Of a stretch of DNA of 36,881 nucleotides, positions 1 to 8,151 are shown in pieces. Source of the DNA: a virus; the IMG/VR virus record IMGVR_UViG_3300021247_000575, positions 1 to 36,881 of that record; one strand, written 5' to 3'. How positions within the stretch are numbered: the first letter of the stretch is position 1; each line of letters starts with the position of its first letter. Position numbers and translations under genes: made by a program. Under the pieces are notes generated by a model. It did not search any database, had not been told where the DNA came from, and saw only the letters and a list, made by a program, of their open reading frames with translations.

Positions 1-329
1 GCCTTGGCGGTTTCCTTGGCGGGTTGTTCTCATCCATCATCTCCGGCCGTGCGGTTGGCGGGCCAGTTGTGCCGGGCAGGGCTTACACGGTTGGAAGCGG
101 TGAGCTCATGGTGCCAAGCCAAACAGGGCGCGTGCTTTCGCGCTCCGATGCCATGGCGGCGGTTGGTGGCGGAGGTGGCGGGATCGGCCGCTTGCAAGTT
201 GTTGTGAATGGCGCTCGCGGAAACCAAGAAATTATGGATATGGTGCGGAGCGGCGTGCAACAAGGGCTTGGCCAATATGATAGGGTTGTTGGCCAGCGAG
301 TTGATGAGCATTTCCGGAGGCGTGGCTAA
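1..329 (+). CDS. Tape measure protein, C-terminal end (continues from 34802-36881)
   Basis: The frame is open from the left edge and ends at the stop at 327-329. Base 36881 plus bases 1-2 complete a glycine codon, so this piece continues the tape measure gene that runs off the right edge. It supplies the last ~109 residues: a Gly/Phe-rich segment, then G-R-A-V-G-G-P-V-x-P-G-R-A-Y-x-V-G, the usual C-terminal signature of siphovirus tape measure and minor tail proteins, a GGGGGG run and a charged helix. The following gene starts directly after the stop. Tape measures set tail length inside the tail tube. Confident, because both the frame and the C-terminal motif agree. Confidence 0.88.
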   Translation, partial: LGGFLGGLFSSIISGRAVGGPVVPGRAYTVGSGELMVPSQTGRVLSRSDAMAAVGGGGGGIGRLQVVVNGARGNQEIMDMVRSGVQQGLGQYDRVVGQRVDEHFRRRG

Positions 330-1022
330 ATGACTATGATCAATTGGGCTCATCATGCCCTAGCTCCAAAGGTTATTGATCTCCGGATCTCCAATCAAAC
401 TCGCACCGGAGGCGCAAGCCTCACCGGCTTTGAGCAAGTCAACTATGCGATCACTCAAAGATGGGCGGCCTCGCTGGAGTTCAACAACCTCAAGCGCCAG
501 ACAATCCCGGCCTATCGCGCGATGATCGCCGCGCTCCAAGGCCGCGCCAATGTGCTCCGCGTGCCGGTTTTTGACCAACGCTTTTGGCCATCGGATGCGG
601 TGCTTGGCCTTGGTGAAATTGCCTTCTCCGATGGCGGGATTTTCTCCGATGGCGGAGAGTTCATCACGAATGACATTGAGGGCATCACCGCCACCGGGCT
701 CAAGGGAGAGAAATCCATCTCCATTGATTTTGGAGACTTTGGCGAGGTGATTTCCGGCGGCCTCTATTTCGGGATTGATGATCAAACCTACTTGGCCATT
801 GAGGTTGATTGGACCGGGAGCGTGGCGGCGATCACCTTTGAGCCATCGCTCCGGAAAGATTACACCGCCGGAATGGTGAAGCTCCGGCCGATTTGCTTGA
901 TGCGGCTGGCTAATGATGAGGTTGGAAGCCATCCCCTTGATATGGGCATAGTCACCGCGCCAAGCCTCGCTCTCACGGAGATCTTGCCCGATGAGCTGGA
1001 TCTATTGGAGGCCATGGCGTGA
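330..1022 (+). CDS. Distal tail-like protein
   Basis: A 230-residue protein starting at the ATG directly after the tape measure stop, with GGAGG at 316-320 as ribosome binding site. Residues ~25-90 carry R-T-G-G-A-S-L-T-G-F-E-Q, a W-x-A-S-L step and a Gly-Arg-Ala-Asn segment, a pattern I know from alphaproteobacterial phage tail-tip proteins that follow the tape measure. By position it should be the distal tail protein, capping the tail tube and anchoring the hub. The stop overlaps the GTG start of the next gene by four bases. The family assignment rests on pattern and synteny; no catalytic motif is expected. Confidence 0.6.
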   Translation: MTMINWAHHALAPKVIDLRISNQTRTGGASLTGFEQVNYAITQRWAASLEFNNLKRQTIPAYRAMIAALQGRANVLRVPVFDQRFWPSDAVLGLGEIAFSDGGIFSDGGEFITNDIEGITATGLKGEKSISIDFGDFGEVISGGLYFGIDDQTYLAIEVDWTGSVAAITFEPSLRKDYTAGMVKLRPICLMRLANDEVGSHPLDMGIVTAPSLALTEILPDELDLLEAMA

Positions 1023-1600
1023 GCTTGTTTCCTGAAACCATCCAAGCATACTTGGAAGGGCGCACCGTTCGCGCCTCTTTCCTTGTGCTCCTTGATTTCC
1101 TCTCTCAACCCTCGCGCATTTGGACCGGCGCGGGAAAGATCACGGCCGGGGGCTATGATTGGCTTGGCGTTGGCCAGCTCGCCTCAATCTCCGGCCTTGA
1201 GCAAGCGATCAACGGAGAGGCTCCAACCACAACTCTTGGGATCTCCGGCGTTGATCCGGCCTTGGTGCCTATCGCGCGGGATGAGTTTGAGGCAGAGGCA
1301 AAGGATCGCTTGGCCAAGGTGCTCATCCAGTTTCACAATCTTGAGGATGATCGCCCTCTTGAGTTCTTTGATGCGCCATTTGCGGTTTGGGCTGGTAGGA
1401 TGCAAACCGCTCAATTCGAGATGCAGGGGCCGAAAAAGAGATCTATCTCAATCGTGGCGGAGAGCCTCTTTTCACTTAGATCCCGGCCCTCCTATTCTCA
1501 ATATACGGACACCGATCAACGCGCGCGCTTTGATGGAGATCGCGGCTTTGAGTTTGTGCCAAGCCTCCTCAACAAGATCGTAACGTGGCCGGATTACTGA
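1019..1600 (+). CDS. Tail hub/baseplate protein (DUF2163-like position)
   Basis: A 193-residue protein with a GTG start overlapping the previous stop. It has the shape of a phage hub protein: W-T-G-A-G-x-I near residue 35, G-x-x-W-x-G-V-G-x-L-x-S-I-S at ~45-58, L-G-I-S-G-V-x-P in the middle, and a C-terminal D-Q-R-x-x-x-D-G-D-x-G-F-E-F-V motif. In gene transfer agents and related phages the matching slot holds the DUF2163 hub protein. It overlaps the next reading frame by 16 bases, consistent with coupled translation in a tail-tip operon. Structural role likely; exact family uncertain. Confidence 0.55.
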   Translation: MSLFPETIQAYLEGRTVRASFLVLLDFLSQPSRIWTGAGKITAGGYDWLGVGQLASISGLEQAINGEAPTTTLGISGVDPALVPIARDEFEAEAKDRLAKVLIQFHNLEDDRPLEFFDAPFAVWAGRMQTAQFEMQGPKKRSISIVAESLFSLRSRPSYSQYTDTDQRARFDGDRGFEFVPSLLNKIVTWPDY

Positions 1601-2016
1601 CAGAAACGGCCAAGGAATGGGCTTCAACGCCTTGCCAACCTTTCCCTTGCGGAGAGGATGCTTGGAGCTTCGCGTGCCAGCTCACCGGCATTGAGCGCGA
1701 TCCTCTGCCAACCCATCAACGGCGGAGAGATATGGTGGAGCTTCTCAAGCGTGAGGGCGGCCTTGTAGCCTATGCCGGGCGGCTCCTAACCTCCATCGGC
1801 TGGAGCGAGGTTGAGGATCCAGAGCCCGGCGATATTGGGATCATTGATCTCCCGCGCCATGGCAAGACTTGCGTTATTTGCGTGAGCGCGGGCTCTCCGG
1901 CTAGATGGATGGCAAGGGGTGATGGCATTGTGCTAATCGCACCGGGAGCTCACCTCGCAGCTTGGAGGAAACCATGCCACAGTTCATCGCGGCCATTGTT
2001 GCGGCCATCGGCCTAA
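1585..2016 (+). CDS. DUF6950-type tail-tip protein (NlpC/P60 slot)
   Basis: A 143-residue protein, GTG start overlapping the preceding gene. P-F-P-C-G-E-D-A-W-S-F-A-C near residue 20, an L-x-x-x-G-G-L segment at ~50-58, P-G-D-I-G-I-I-D near 83, a V-C-V-S-A-G strand and a C-terminal A-W-R tail match the DUF6950 family found between hub and central fibre genes. Related phages often carry an NlpC/P60 peptidase here. The usual W-G-x-x-D-C motif reads P-C-G-E-D-A-W, so the cysteine is displaced and enzyme activity is doubtful. The last ~15 residues lie inside the start of the central fibre gene. Confidence 0.6.
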   Translation: MAGLLTETAKEWASTPCQPFPCGEDAWSFACQLTGIERDPLPTHQRRRDMVELLKREGGLVAYAGRLLTSIGWSEVEDPEPGDIGIIDLPRHGKTCVICVSAGSPARWMARGDGIVLIAPGAHLAAWRKPCHSSSRPLLRPSA

Positions 2017-4091
2017 CTGGAGTTGCCGCAAGCATCGCAACGGCGGTGCTCTCTTTGGCGCTCTCCGTTGGCCTCAATGCCTTGATGAATGCCGTTTTCG
2101 GGAAAGGTGGCACCGGCAAGCCCTCCGATGGCCAAAAGCAAGTGCGAGTGGCGGTTGGATCGCGCGTGCGGCACTATGGGATTGTGCGAGTTGGAGGGCA
2201 GCTCACATTCTATGAGAGCCGCAACGGCAATATCTACATTCTCACCACAACCGGCCATGGACGGATCAACGCAATCATTGAGTATCTCATCAATGGCAAG
2301 GTTGTGACGGTTGACGGATCCGGCACCGTTACCTCAATTTCCTACTCCAGCGGCGGCACTCATTATCCCGTCAAGATCCACCATCGGCTAGGGGATCCCG
2401 ATCAAACCGCCTATTCCGAATTGAGCGCGATTTTCTCCGAATGGACAAGCGATCACCGGCAACGGGGATGCTCCTCAATCTTGGTGATCGGTGAGGCGGT
2501 GAAATCGGATTTCTTCTCCGATGTTTACGATGGCGGCCGGGAGCCGGAGGGGACGATCACGGCGGAGACGAGTTTGGTTTATGATCCGCGCTTGGATGAT
2601 ACCGCGATCATCGGCCGGGATGGAGATGGAGCGCCAATCTATGGCACCGGCGCGCACCGTTTGGCGGATCCCTCAACTTGGGCTTTCTCCGAAAATTGGG
2701 CGCTCAACTTTGCCGATTATCTCGCTCACGTTGATGGCTATGGCCTTGGCGCTGATATGATCAATTGGGAGAATATCGCGGCGGAGGCGGAGATTTGCGA
2801 TCAAACCGTGAGCACGGTTGACGCGCGCACCATCGCCCGGTGGAGAGTGGCCGGAAGCTATCGGCTTGCAGAGAATGAGCGCAAGGCGGTTGTTGGTGAG
2901 TTCCTCAAGGCCGGTGATGGCTTCATGTGGCAAGATGCCGATGGCCTCGCCAATATACGGTGCGGCCGGTGGATCACGCCAACCGTTCACATTGATGAGA
3001 AGCACATCATTGGATGCACCGCCTCTTTCGGTGTGAGTGCTCCAGATCGCGCCAATGAGGTGCGGGTTGTCTATATGGAGCCGCGCCTTGGCTATGTGGA
3101 AACGGAGGCCGCTCCGCTCCGCAATGAGGCTTCCATTATCGCCCTTGGCCGGAGTGAGGTGAAGCGGTTTGATGCCTATTTTTGCCCGGATCACAACCAA
3201 GCCCAAAGGATCGGCAAGCGCCTCCTCAATCGGCTTTCCGATAGATGGACAGTCACGCTAACCACCAACCTCGCGGGATTGAATGCCGTTGGCGAGCGTT
3301 TCATCACGATCACGATCAATGAGCTTGCGATTGTCGCTCTGGCCTTTGAGATCACCTCCATCAAGATAGATCCGGAGGGATGCACGGTGGAGCTTGGCCT
3401 CACGCAAGTTGAGGAAACGGATTTCACCTTTGATCCAGAGACGGAGGAGGGAGATCCTCCGGCCGATGCTCCAGACACCACAATCCCGATTGTGATTGAG
3501 GAAATGGCCGGGCTCACTTTGGACGCGGTGCAAATCACCCTTGGCGGATCCGTTGGCGTTGGGATCCAAGCGATTTGGGATGAGCCCTCACGGGTTGGCC
3601 TTGTGGCTCAACTCCAGTATCAGGCCACCGGCGGCACCGAATGGCTAGAGATGACGGTTTCGCAAGATGATCGCATTGCCAAGAGTGGCCTAGTTTCCAC
3701 CGGCGTTGAGTATGGCGTGCGCGGCCGCCTCCTCACCATCGCCGGGCGCGCGAGTGCTTGGAGCGCAACCTCAACCATCACTCCGGTTGCGGATGAGCTC
3801 TCCGTTTCGGTGCCAACGGAGTTCACCGCAACTGGCGGAGTTGGCAACGCCACGATTGATTGGCGCAATCCAAATGAGAGCTCCTTTGATCACGTTGAGA
3901 TCTATGAGAGCGCCACCAATGTTTTTGGCACCGCAACGCAACTTGGGGCCGATCAATTCGGCGCGCTTGGCGAGCTCATGGAGAGCATTGAAACCCTCGC
4001 GGCTGGCACTCATTACATTTGGCTTGTGGCCTATACGAGCGGCGGCGGAAACTCCGGCCCTACGGCCTCGCAAACGGTGACAGTCACCTAG
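1974..4091 (+). CDS. Central tail fibre / host specificity protein (J-like)
   Basis: About 705 residues. I start at ATG 1974 because GGAGG lies at 1964-1968; a TTG four codons upstream lies over the ribosome binding site. The N-terminus is a long hydrophobic segment (residues ~3-45), usual for J-type proteins. The middle holds the tail-hub-like core, with L-N-x-A-D-Y-L, S-T-V-D and V-R-V-V-Y patterns typical of phage tail-tip attachment proteins. The last ~180 residues look like one or two fibronectin-III-type domains (W-D-E-P-S-R-V, W-R-N-P-N-E). It should form the tail spike axis and contact the receptor. A lone gene covers the role; no separate I/K proteins are seen. Confidence 0.8.
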   Translation: MPQFIAAIVAAIGLTGVAASIATAVLSLALSVGLNALMNAVFGKGGTGKPSDGQKQVRVAVGSRVRHYGIVRVGGQLTFYESRNGNIYILTTTGHGRINAIIEYLINGKVVTVDGSGTVTSISYSSGGTHYPVKIHHRLGDPDQTAYSELSAIFSEWTSDHRQRGCSSILVIGEAVKSDFFSDVYDGGREPEGTITAETSLVYDPRLDDTAIIGRDGDGAPIYGTGAHRLADPSTWAFSENWALNFADYLAHVDGYGLGADMINWENIAAEAEICDQTVSTVDARTIARWRVAGSYRLAENERKAVVGEFLKAGDGFMWQDADGLANIRCGRWITPTVHIDEKHIIGCTASFGVSAPDRANEVRVVYMEPRLGYVETEAAPLRNEASIIALGRSEVKRFDAYFCPDHNQAQRIGKRLLNRLSDRWTVTLTTNLAGLNAVGERFITITINELAIVALAFEITSIKIDPEGCTVELGLTQVEETDFTFDPETEEGDPPADAPDTTIPIVIEEMAGLTLDAVQITLGGSVGVGIQAIWDEPSRVGLVAQLQYQATGGTEWLEMTVSQDDRIAKSGLVSTGVEYGVRGRLLTIAGRASAWSATSTITPVADELSVSVPTEFTATGGVGNATIDWRNPNESSFDHVEIYESATNVFGTATQLGADQFGALGELMESIETLAAGTHYIWLVAYTSGGGNSGPTASQTVTVT

Positions 4092-4117
4092 CCTATTCAA
4101 TTGCGCGCGGAGTTGTT

Positions 4118-4144
4118 ATGAGCCTCCCATCAACGGAGGCTCAT
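4118..4144 (+). promoter_or_regulatory. Hairpin sequestering the ribosome binding site of the tail fibre gene
   Basis: ATGAGCCTCC (4118-4127) and GGAGGCTCAT (4135-4144) form a perfect 10-bp stem with a 7-base loop. The right arm contains GGAGG at 4135-4139, ideally placed six bases before the ATG at 4146, so the ribosome binding site is paired in the folded leader. No T-run follows, so this is not an ordinary intrinsic terminator. It could lower or condition translation of the fibre. Confidence 0.7.
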
Positions 4145-4145
4145 C

Positions 4146-5945
4146 ATGGGTTCAATCATCGACAAATTCGCCGCAGTTTTCCGCGACTATGCCACGGCCG
4201 GAGTTTCCTCCAGCGGCCCTCACAACGTAGTCAAGTCGGAGGTGCGCGAGATCGGCCCTCTCTTGGAAACGGCCATCAACAACGCGGCTCTTGGTGCCTT
4301 GGTTGATGTTGTCTATTCAACCCGCGCCGGGCTCAATGCCGATCTTGCCCATGCCGCTAACACCGTGGCGCTTGTCTATGGCGATGCCACCGATGCCAAC
4401 AATGATCTTTATATCAAGGTTGGTGGCACCGGCACCGGATCTTGGACGCTCACAACGGCGCTCCATGATATTATTGGCAATCTCGCTCAACCCTATGTCG
4501 ATGCAGCTCAAGCGATCTCCGATGCTTTGGCCGCCTATCTTTTGATGCTTGATGGCGTGACAGGCTATGGCCCGGCGATTATCGGCTACACCGGCAACCT
4601 CGCTCAAGTTTGGGATGGCGGCGTTGCTATGACAGCCGCCGGGGGATCCAAGAAATACACAATGGGGCAAGCGGTTGGAAATGGCCCGCTTGAGAAATTT
4701 GAGATTGGCGTTTCAACTTTCGGCCTTGGATCCGGAGTTATCAATCTCCTCATCCACACTCCGGAAAGCGTTTTTCCGGATCTTGAGGTTGCCTCCAGCC
4801 ATGCCTTGACGGTGGGAGCTTCCGGAGAGGTCGCTTTCACGGATGCTGATTTTGGCACCATTGACCTAGTGACCGGCCAATATGTTGGCTACTCCATCCC
4901 AAGCGGATCCATCACCTTGCTTGGCGCAAATCCCGGCACTCCCATCACCTATTCCAAGGATAGCCCGGCCTCGCTGACAAGCGGCACAGATACTTTCTCC
5001 GCGCTTGGATCGGCCTCCATGTTTGCGCGCTTCACTCAAGGAGTGGCAACGCTCCAAGTTAAGCCGGTGAATTTTGATCCGGAGATCGCCTCGCTCCCAT
5101 ATTTCGGAAACCCGGCTCCAGCGGTTGAGAAAGATGTGATCGTGATCTTTGGCGATAGCATCGCGCAAGGATCCTCCGGTGAAGCACCAACCATTGATCT
5201 TGATGCCGGGATTGCCTCTCAATTTTATGGCGGCGATTATGATCATATCACCTTTTGGCCAGCCGGATCGCTTACGGAGGTGCTCAAGGATCCGGTTGGT
5301 AACGCCAATGGATCCTCACCGTGGCCAGCCTTCGCGCGGCGTTATTGGGCTCAAACCGGACGCGGTTGCATCTTTGTGCCGGTGGCCGTTGGCGGCTCAA
5401 CGCTCATCTCTCCCGGCATCTTGGGAGTGGATAATTGGGCGGCGGCCGGGAGCCAAGCCAACTTGCGCGCGGCGGCCATCGCTCAAATTGCGGACGCTCT
5501 CGCAGCTATTGAGGCGGCTAACTTGCCAAACCGCTTTGGCGGATTTGTCGCGCACCTTGGGGCAAATGATGCCGCTCGCTATGATCACCATTTCTCGCCC
5601 TATGTTGATTTGAGCGGCAACGCGATCACCGGCGCAACATTCCTTGCAGAGCTGCAATCGCTGGTTTCGGATCTCCGCGATGCGGTTGGCAAATCACGCG
5701 CGCCTTTCGTTTATATTCCGCCTTTCAATCAATACACCTCCACTCTAACGGCTGGCCAATTGCTTGTGCGCCAAGCGTGGGCAGATGCGGCGGAGGCGGA
5801 TGGCCATATCCATTCCGCCTATGACGGTGGCCGCTTGCTCTATGATCAAGATATTCTTGTGAATGGCGGCCATCCAAGCACGGCAACCAATGATCAAATT
5901 GGCACCATGTTGGCGGAGTGCGCGGCTAAAGTTTTTGTCGGTTAA
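4146..5945 (+). CDS. Tail fibre with C-terminal SGNH/GDSL hydrolase domain
   Basis: A 599-residue protein. Residues 1-~130 are helical and Ala-rich, like a virion-attachment segment, and include a G-D-A-T-D-A-N-N-D-x-Y-x-K repeat-like element. A beta-rich middle follows. From ~330 there is an SGNH hydrolase: block I I-F-G-D-S-I-A-Q-G with nucleophile Ser338, a block II Gly in V-G-G-S-T, block III G-A-N-D at ~471-474, and block V G-G-H-P-S with His576. The usual Asp three residues before the His is Asn573. Such domains remove acetyl groups from surface polysaccharide, so this is probably a receptor-modifying fibre. Its ribosome binding site lies in the hairpin at 4118-4144. Confidence 0.82.
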   Translation: MGSIIDKFAAVFRDYATAGVSSSGPHNVVKSEVREIGPLLETAINNAALGALVDVVYSTRAGLNADLAHAANTVALVYGDATDANNDLYIKVGGTGTGSWTLTTALHDIIGNLAQPYVDAAQAISDALAAYLLMLDGVTGYGPAIIGYTGNLAQVWDGGVAMTAAGGSKKYTMGQAVGNGPLEKFEIGVSTFGLGSGVINLLIHTPESVFPDLEVASSHALTVGASGEVAFTDADFGTIDLVTGQYVGYSIPSGSITLLGANPGTPITYSKDSPASLTSGTDTFSALGSASMFARFTQGVATLQVKPVNFDPEIASLPYFGNPAPAVEKDVIVIFGDSIAQGSSGEAPTIDLDAGIASQFYGGDYDHITFWPAGSLTEVLKDPVGNANGSSPWPAFARRYWAQTGRGCIFVPVAVGGSTLISPGILGVDNWAAAGSQANLRAAAIAQIADALAAIEAANLPNRFGGFVAHLGANDAARYDHHFSPYVDLSGNAITGATFLAELQSLVSDLRDAVGKSRAPFVYIPPFNQYTSTLTAGQLLVRQAWADAAEADGHIHSAYDGGRLLYDQDILVNGGHPSTATNDQIGTMLAECAAKVFVG

Positions 5946-5956
5946 GGAGATCAATA

Positions 5957-6739
5957 ATGCTCAATGCAGAGACAATCCAAACCGCTTTGGCCAAGGCCGG
6001 TTTCTATCATGGCGAGGCGGATGGCGATTTTGGCCCGGCCTCGCGTGCGGCGCGTGATGCAGCTCTTGAGAAAGAGCTTGGCTCTGGATCCATCGCCGGT
6101 TGGCCTCACTCGCGGCGAATGATGGCGGTGAGCCAATGGGCGCTCAAGGCGGCCGGGTTTGATCCCGGTGCGATTGATGGGCTGGATGGCCCGGCCACTC
6201 GCGCGGCGGAGTTTGCTTTCCGGAAGCCAACCGGCGGCAAGGCCAACCTCCCATGGATGGAGATCGCGGAGAGCCACCTTGGCTTGCATGAGGTGATGGA
6301 TCACGATCAACTCAAGGCTTTCCTCAAGAGCGATGGCCGCTCCTCTGGAGATCCGGCAACCGTGCCATGGTGTGGCGATTTCGTGAGCACTTGCCTTGCG
6401 CTCGCGCTCCCGGACGTTGAGCAACCGGAAAACCCCTTTGGCGCGCGCAACTGGTCAACATGGGGTGAGGATGCAACCGGGCTCTATGGCGCGGTGATCT
6501 CCTTTTGGCGCGGTGAGCGGCGCGGCTGGCAAGGTCACGTTGGCTTTGTGACCGCCATTGACGTTGAGCGCGGGCTTGTTGAGGTGCTTGGCGGAAATCA
6601 GGGCAATGAGGTCAAGCGGGCTTGGCTTGGCAAGGAGCGGATCCTTGCGATGCGAGCTCCGCCGGGATGGGCGGCCAAGATGGCGAGGCTAGACAAGAAG
6701 GCCAGCGGCAAGGCAAAAGCATCAACCAACGAGGCATGA
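5957..6739 (+). CDS. Endolysin: peptidoglycan-binding repeats plus CHAP/NlpC-like amidase
   Basis: 260 residues, with AAGGAG 11 bases upstream of the ATG. Residues ~5-35 and ~55-90 are two peptidoglycan-binding-type repeats, each with a G-x-x-D-G-x-x-G-P-x-x-R-A-A-like signature. The catalytic part spans ~98-235 with P-W-C139-G-D-F-V, G-H194-V-G-F-V and G-G-N-Q-G-N, matching the TIGR02594/CHAP-like cysteine amidase family (Cys-His catalysis). The C-terminus is lysine-rich. No signal peptide is visible, so release should depend on a holin, and the membrane proteins that follow are candidates. It would cleave host peptidoglycan at the end of infection. Confidence 0.85.
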   Translation: MLNAETIQTALAKAGFYHGEADGDFGPASRAARDAALEKELGSGSIAGWPHSRRMMAVSQWALKAAGFDPGAIDGLDGPATRAAEFAFRKPTGGKANLPWMEIAESHLGLHEVMDHDQLKAFLKSDGRSSGDPATVPWCGDFVSTCLALALPDVEQPENPFGARNWSTWGEDATGLYGAVISFWRGERRGWQGHVGFVTAIDVERGLVEVLGGNQGNEVKRAWLGKERILAMRAPPGWAAKMARLDKKASGKAKASTNEA

Positions 6740-6749
6740 GGGGCGGCCG

Positions 6750-7103
6750 GTGAAAGCGGATGATTTTTTCTTGTGGCTCTTGAGCCTCATTGGCGGCCTC
6801 GCACTTTGCGGCGCTCGCCTTGGTTGGTTGCTCTTTCGAGTGGCCACGGATCCTCCGGTTGATGTGGAGGCGCTGGATCTATGGAAGCGCAAGCGGAGAT
6901 GGCTCATCATTTCGGAGCTCTCATCGCTTCCGGCTTTCGCCACGATCTCCCTCCTTGTTGGCCGGTTGCGTGATTGGCCAATGGAGGGAGTGATCCTCCT
7001 CTCCATGGTGCTTGGCGCGCTTGGTTTCGCGTTCTTTCTTGACGCTCTCCAAACGATTGTGAAGCGCCGGATGGGCATGGATGGAGGTGGCGGCAATGCT
7101 TGA
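6750..7103 (+). CDS. Small membrane protein, candidate holin
   Basis: 117 residues from a GTG (weak GGGGCGG upstream); the gene begins 10 bases after the endolysin stop. Hydrophobic stretches lie at ~6-30, ~50-68 and ~76-97, separated by the charged K-R-K-R-R segment, and the tail R-M-G-M-D-G-G-G-G-N-A is polar. Placement between endolysin and spanins, and two to three membrane helices, fit a holin, but I recognise no named holin family. It overlaps the next small gene by eight bases. Confidence 0.55.
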   Translation: MKADDFFLWLLSLIGGLALCGARLGWLLFRVATDPPVDVEALDLWKRKRRWLIISELSSLPAFATISLLVGRLRDWPMEGVILLSMVLGALGFAFFLDALQTIVKRRMGMDGGGGNA

Positions 7104-7248
7104 GATCCTCATCTTGATTTGCGCGCTCTCGGCTTTCGTGGCCGTTTTCTCCTATTTGAAGGCGCGCAAGATCCATCTCCACATTGAGGCCATCCATCCC
7201 GGCTTTAACAACCTCATGAGGCACCTCCACCGGGGCAAGCGGCCCTAG
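7096..7248 (+). CDS. 50-residue single-span membrane protein
   Basis: ATG at 7096 inside the end of the preceding gene, with GGAGGTGG at 7083-7090 as ribosome binding site. The product begins M-L-E-I-L-I-L-I-C-A-L-S-A-F-V-A-V-F-S-Y, one transmembrane helix, followed by a basic/histidine-rich tail ending H-R-G-K-R-P. The size, overlap and strong ribosome binding site support a real gene. It may be a second holin or a holin regulator in the lysis cassette; the family is not recognised. Confidence 0.55.
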   Translation: MLEILILICALSAFVAVFSYLKARKIHLHIEAIHPGFNNLMRHLHRGKRP

Positions 7249-7309
7249 CTGGCCAACCTCACGCGGGGAGAGTATGAGGGCCGGGCTCACATCAACAAGG
7301 AGAGAGCGA

Positions 7310-7462
7310 ATGAAGAAAAGCTATCTTGTGATGATCGGCGCGGTGCTTTCGGCCGTTGGCGGTTATCTCCATGGGGATCTTTCCATTGCGGAAGCCATCG
7401 GCCTCGCAATCAACGGCCTTGGCATCGGCGCGCTCCGCTCTGCCATTACCAAGATCGGCTAG
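7310..7462 (+). CDS. 50-residue small membrane protein of the lysis cassette
   Basis: I place the start at ATG 7310, since AAGGAGAG lies at 7297-7304 at normal spacing; an ATG at 7274 in frame has no such site. The protein starts M-K-K-S-Y and has two short hydrophobic stretches (~5-18 and ~26-42) with several glycines. The next gene begins on the base after its stop. It resembles unclassified small phage membrane proteins and could contribute to holin function. No homology is claimed. Confidence 0.55.
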   Translation: MKKSYLVMIGAVLSAVGGYLHGDLSIAEAIGLAINGLGIGALRSAITKIG

Positions 7463-7861
7463 ATGCTGGATCGCATTCTTGCATGGATCGGCGGAGCGGC
7501 TTGCATTGGCCTCTCCGCCGCTCTTGCATTCGTGATCATCTCCAAAAACGCGGAGATCTCCGCACTCCAAGATCAAATCAGCAATCCGCGCGATGGCCTT
7601 TCTTTCCGGCTGGAGCGCGCTCAATCGGATCTCACAACTTGCCGCGCCAACTCATCGCTCTTGCAAGGATCCATTGACGCTCAAGGCCGCGCTCTGGAGG
7701 TGCTCGCCTCCGCCGGTGCCTCACGCCTTTCCGCTCTGGATCGGATCCTCTCCAGATCCAGCGATGCCACAAGCGCGGCCGCGCGGATCATGGCCGCCAA
7801 GCCGGAGGGCGATGCTTGCCAAGCGGCGGATCAACTCATCTTGAGGGAGGTTGGCCAATGA
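7463..7861 (+). CDS. i-spanin (Rz-like)
   Basis: 132 residues with one N-terminal transmembrane helix (~7-27), then a helical, heptad-like periplasmic domain (E-I-S-A-L-Q-D-Q-I, R-A-Q-S-D-L-T-T-C, a long Ala/Ser/Leu-rich helix). This is the topology of an inner-membrane spanin subunit. Its stop overlaps the ATG of a lipoprotein gene, the usual i-spanin/o-spanin arrangement. The pair would fuse inner and outer membranes in the last step of lysis. Assignment is by architecture and position, as spanins share little sequence. Confidence 0.7.
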   Translation: MLDRILAWIGGAACIGLSAALAFVIISKNAEISALQDQISNPRDGLSFRLERAQSDLTTCRANSSLLQGSIDAQGRALEVLASAGASRLSALDRILSRSSDATSAAARIMAAKPEGDACQAADQLILREVGQ

Positions 7862-8151
7862 GGCTCTATCCACTCGCGCTTATCCTCCTTGCTGGATGCA
7901 CTCATACGATTGTCAAAGTGCCGGAGCCGGTTGTGAGAACGGTTGAGGTTAAGGTGCCGGTGGATGATCCGGCTTGCGTGCGCGCGGCCATGAAGCGGAT
8001 TGGACCGGCTCCAGCCTATCCGGATGCTCCGGAGAAGCTCCGTGCGGCCGCCAACATCTTTGAGAGAGTGCAGCTCATTCTTGCAGGGCGAGCAATGCGC
8101 GCGGCGCGTGAGGATGCTCTCACGGCCGCGCTTGAGGTTTGTGGCGGTTAG
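7858..8151 (+). CDS. o-spanin (Rz1-like outer-membrane lipoprotein)
   Basis: 97 residues from ATG 7858, which overlaps the i-spanin stop and has GAGGGAGG upstream; this start places the lipobox correctly. M-R-L-Y-P-L-A-L-I-L-L-A-G-C14 is a textbook signal peptide II site, so the protein is lipidated at Cys14. A Pro/Val-rich segment (V-P-E-P-V-V-R-T-V-E-V-K-V-P) follows, typical of o-spanins, then a helical domain. It is the outer-membrane partner of the preceding gene. Its 3' end overlaps the convergent gene on the other strand by four bases. Confidence 0.75.
   Translation: MRLYPLALILLAGCTHTIVKVPEPVVRTVEVKVPVDDPACVRAAMKRIGPAPAYPDAPEKLRAAANIFERVQLILAGRAMRAAREDALTAALEVCGG

Noticed and set aside
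4118-4144. Intrinsic terminator before the tail fibre
   Set aside because: The stem is strong but no T-run follows and its right arm is the ribosome binding site of the next gene.
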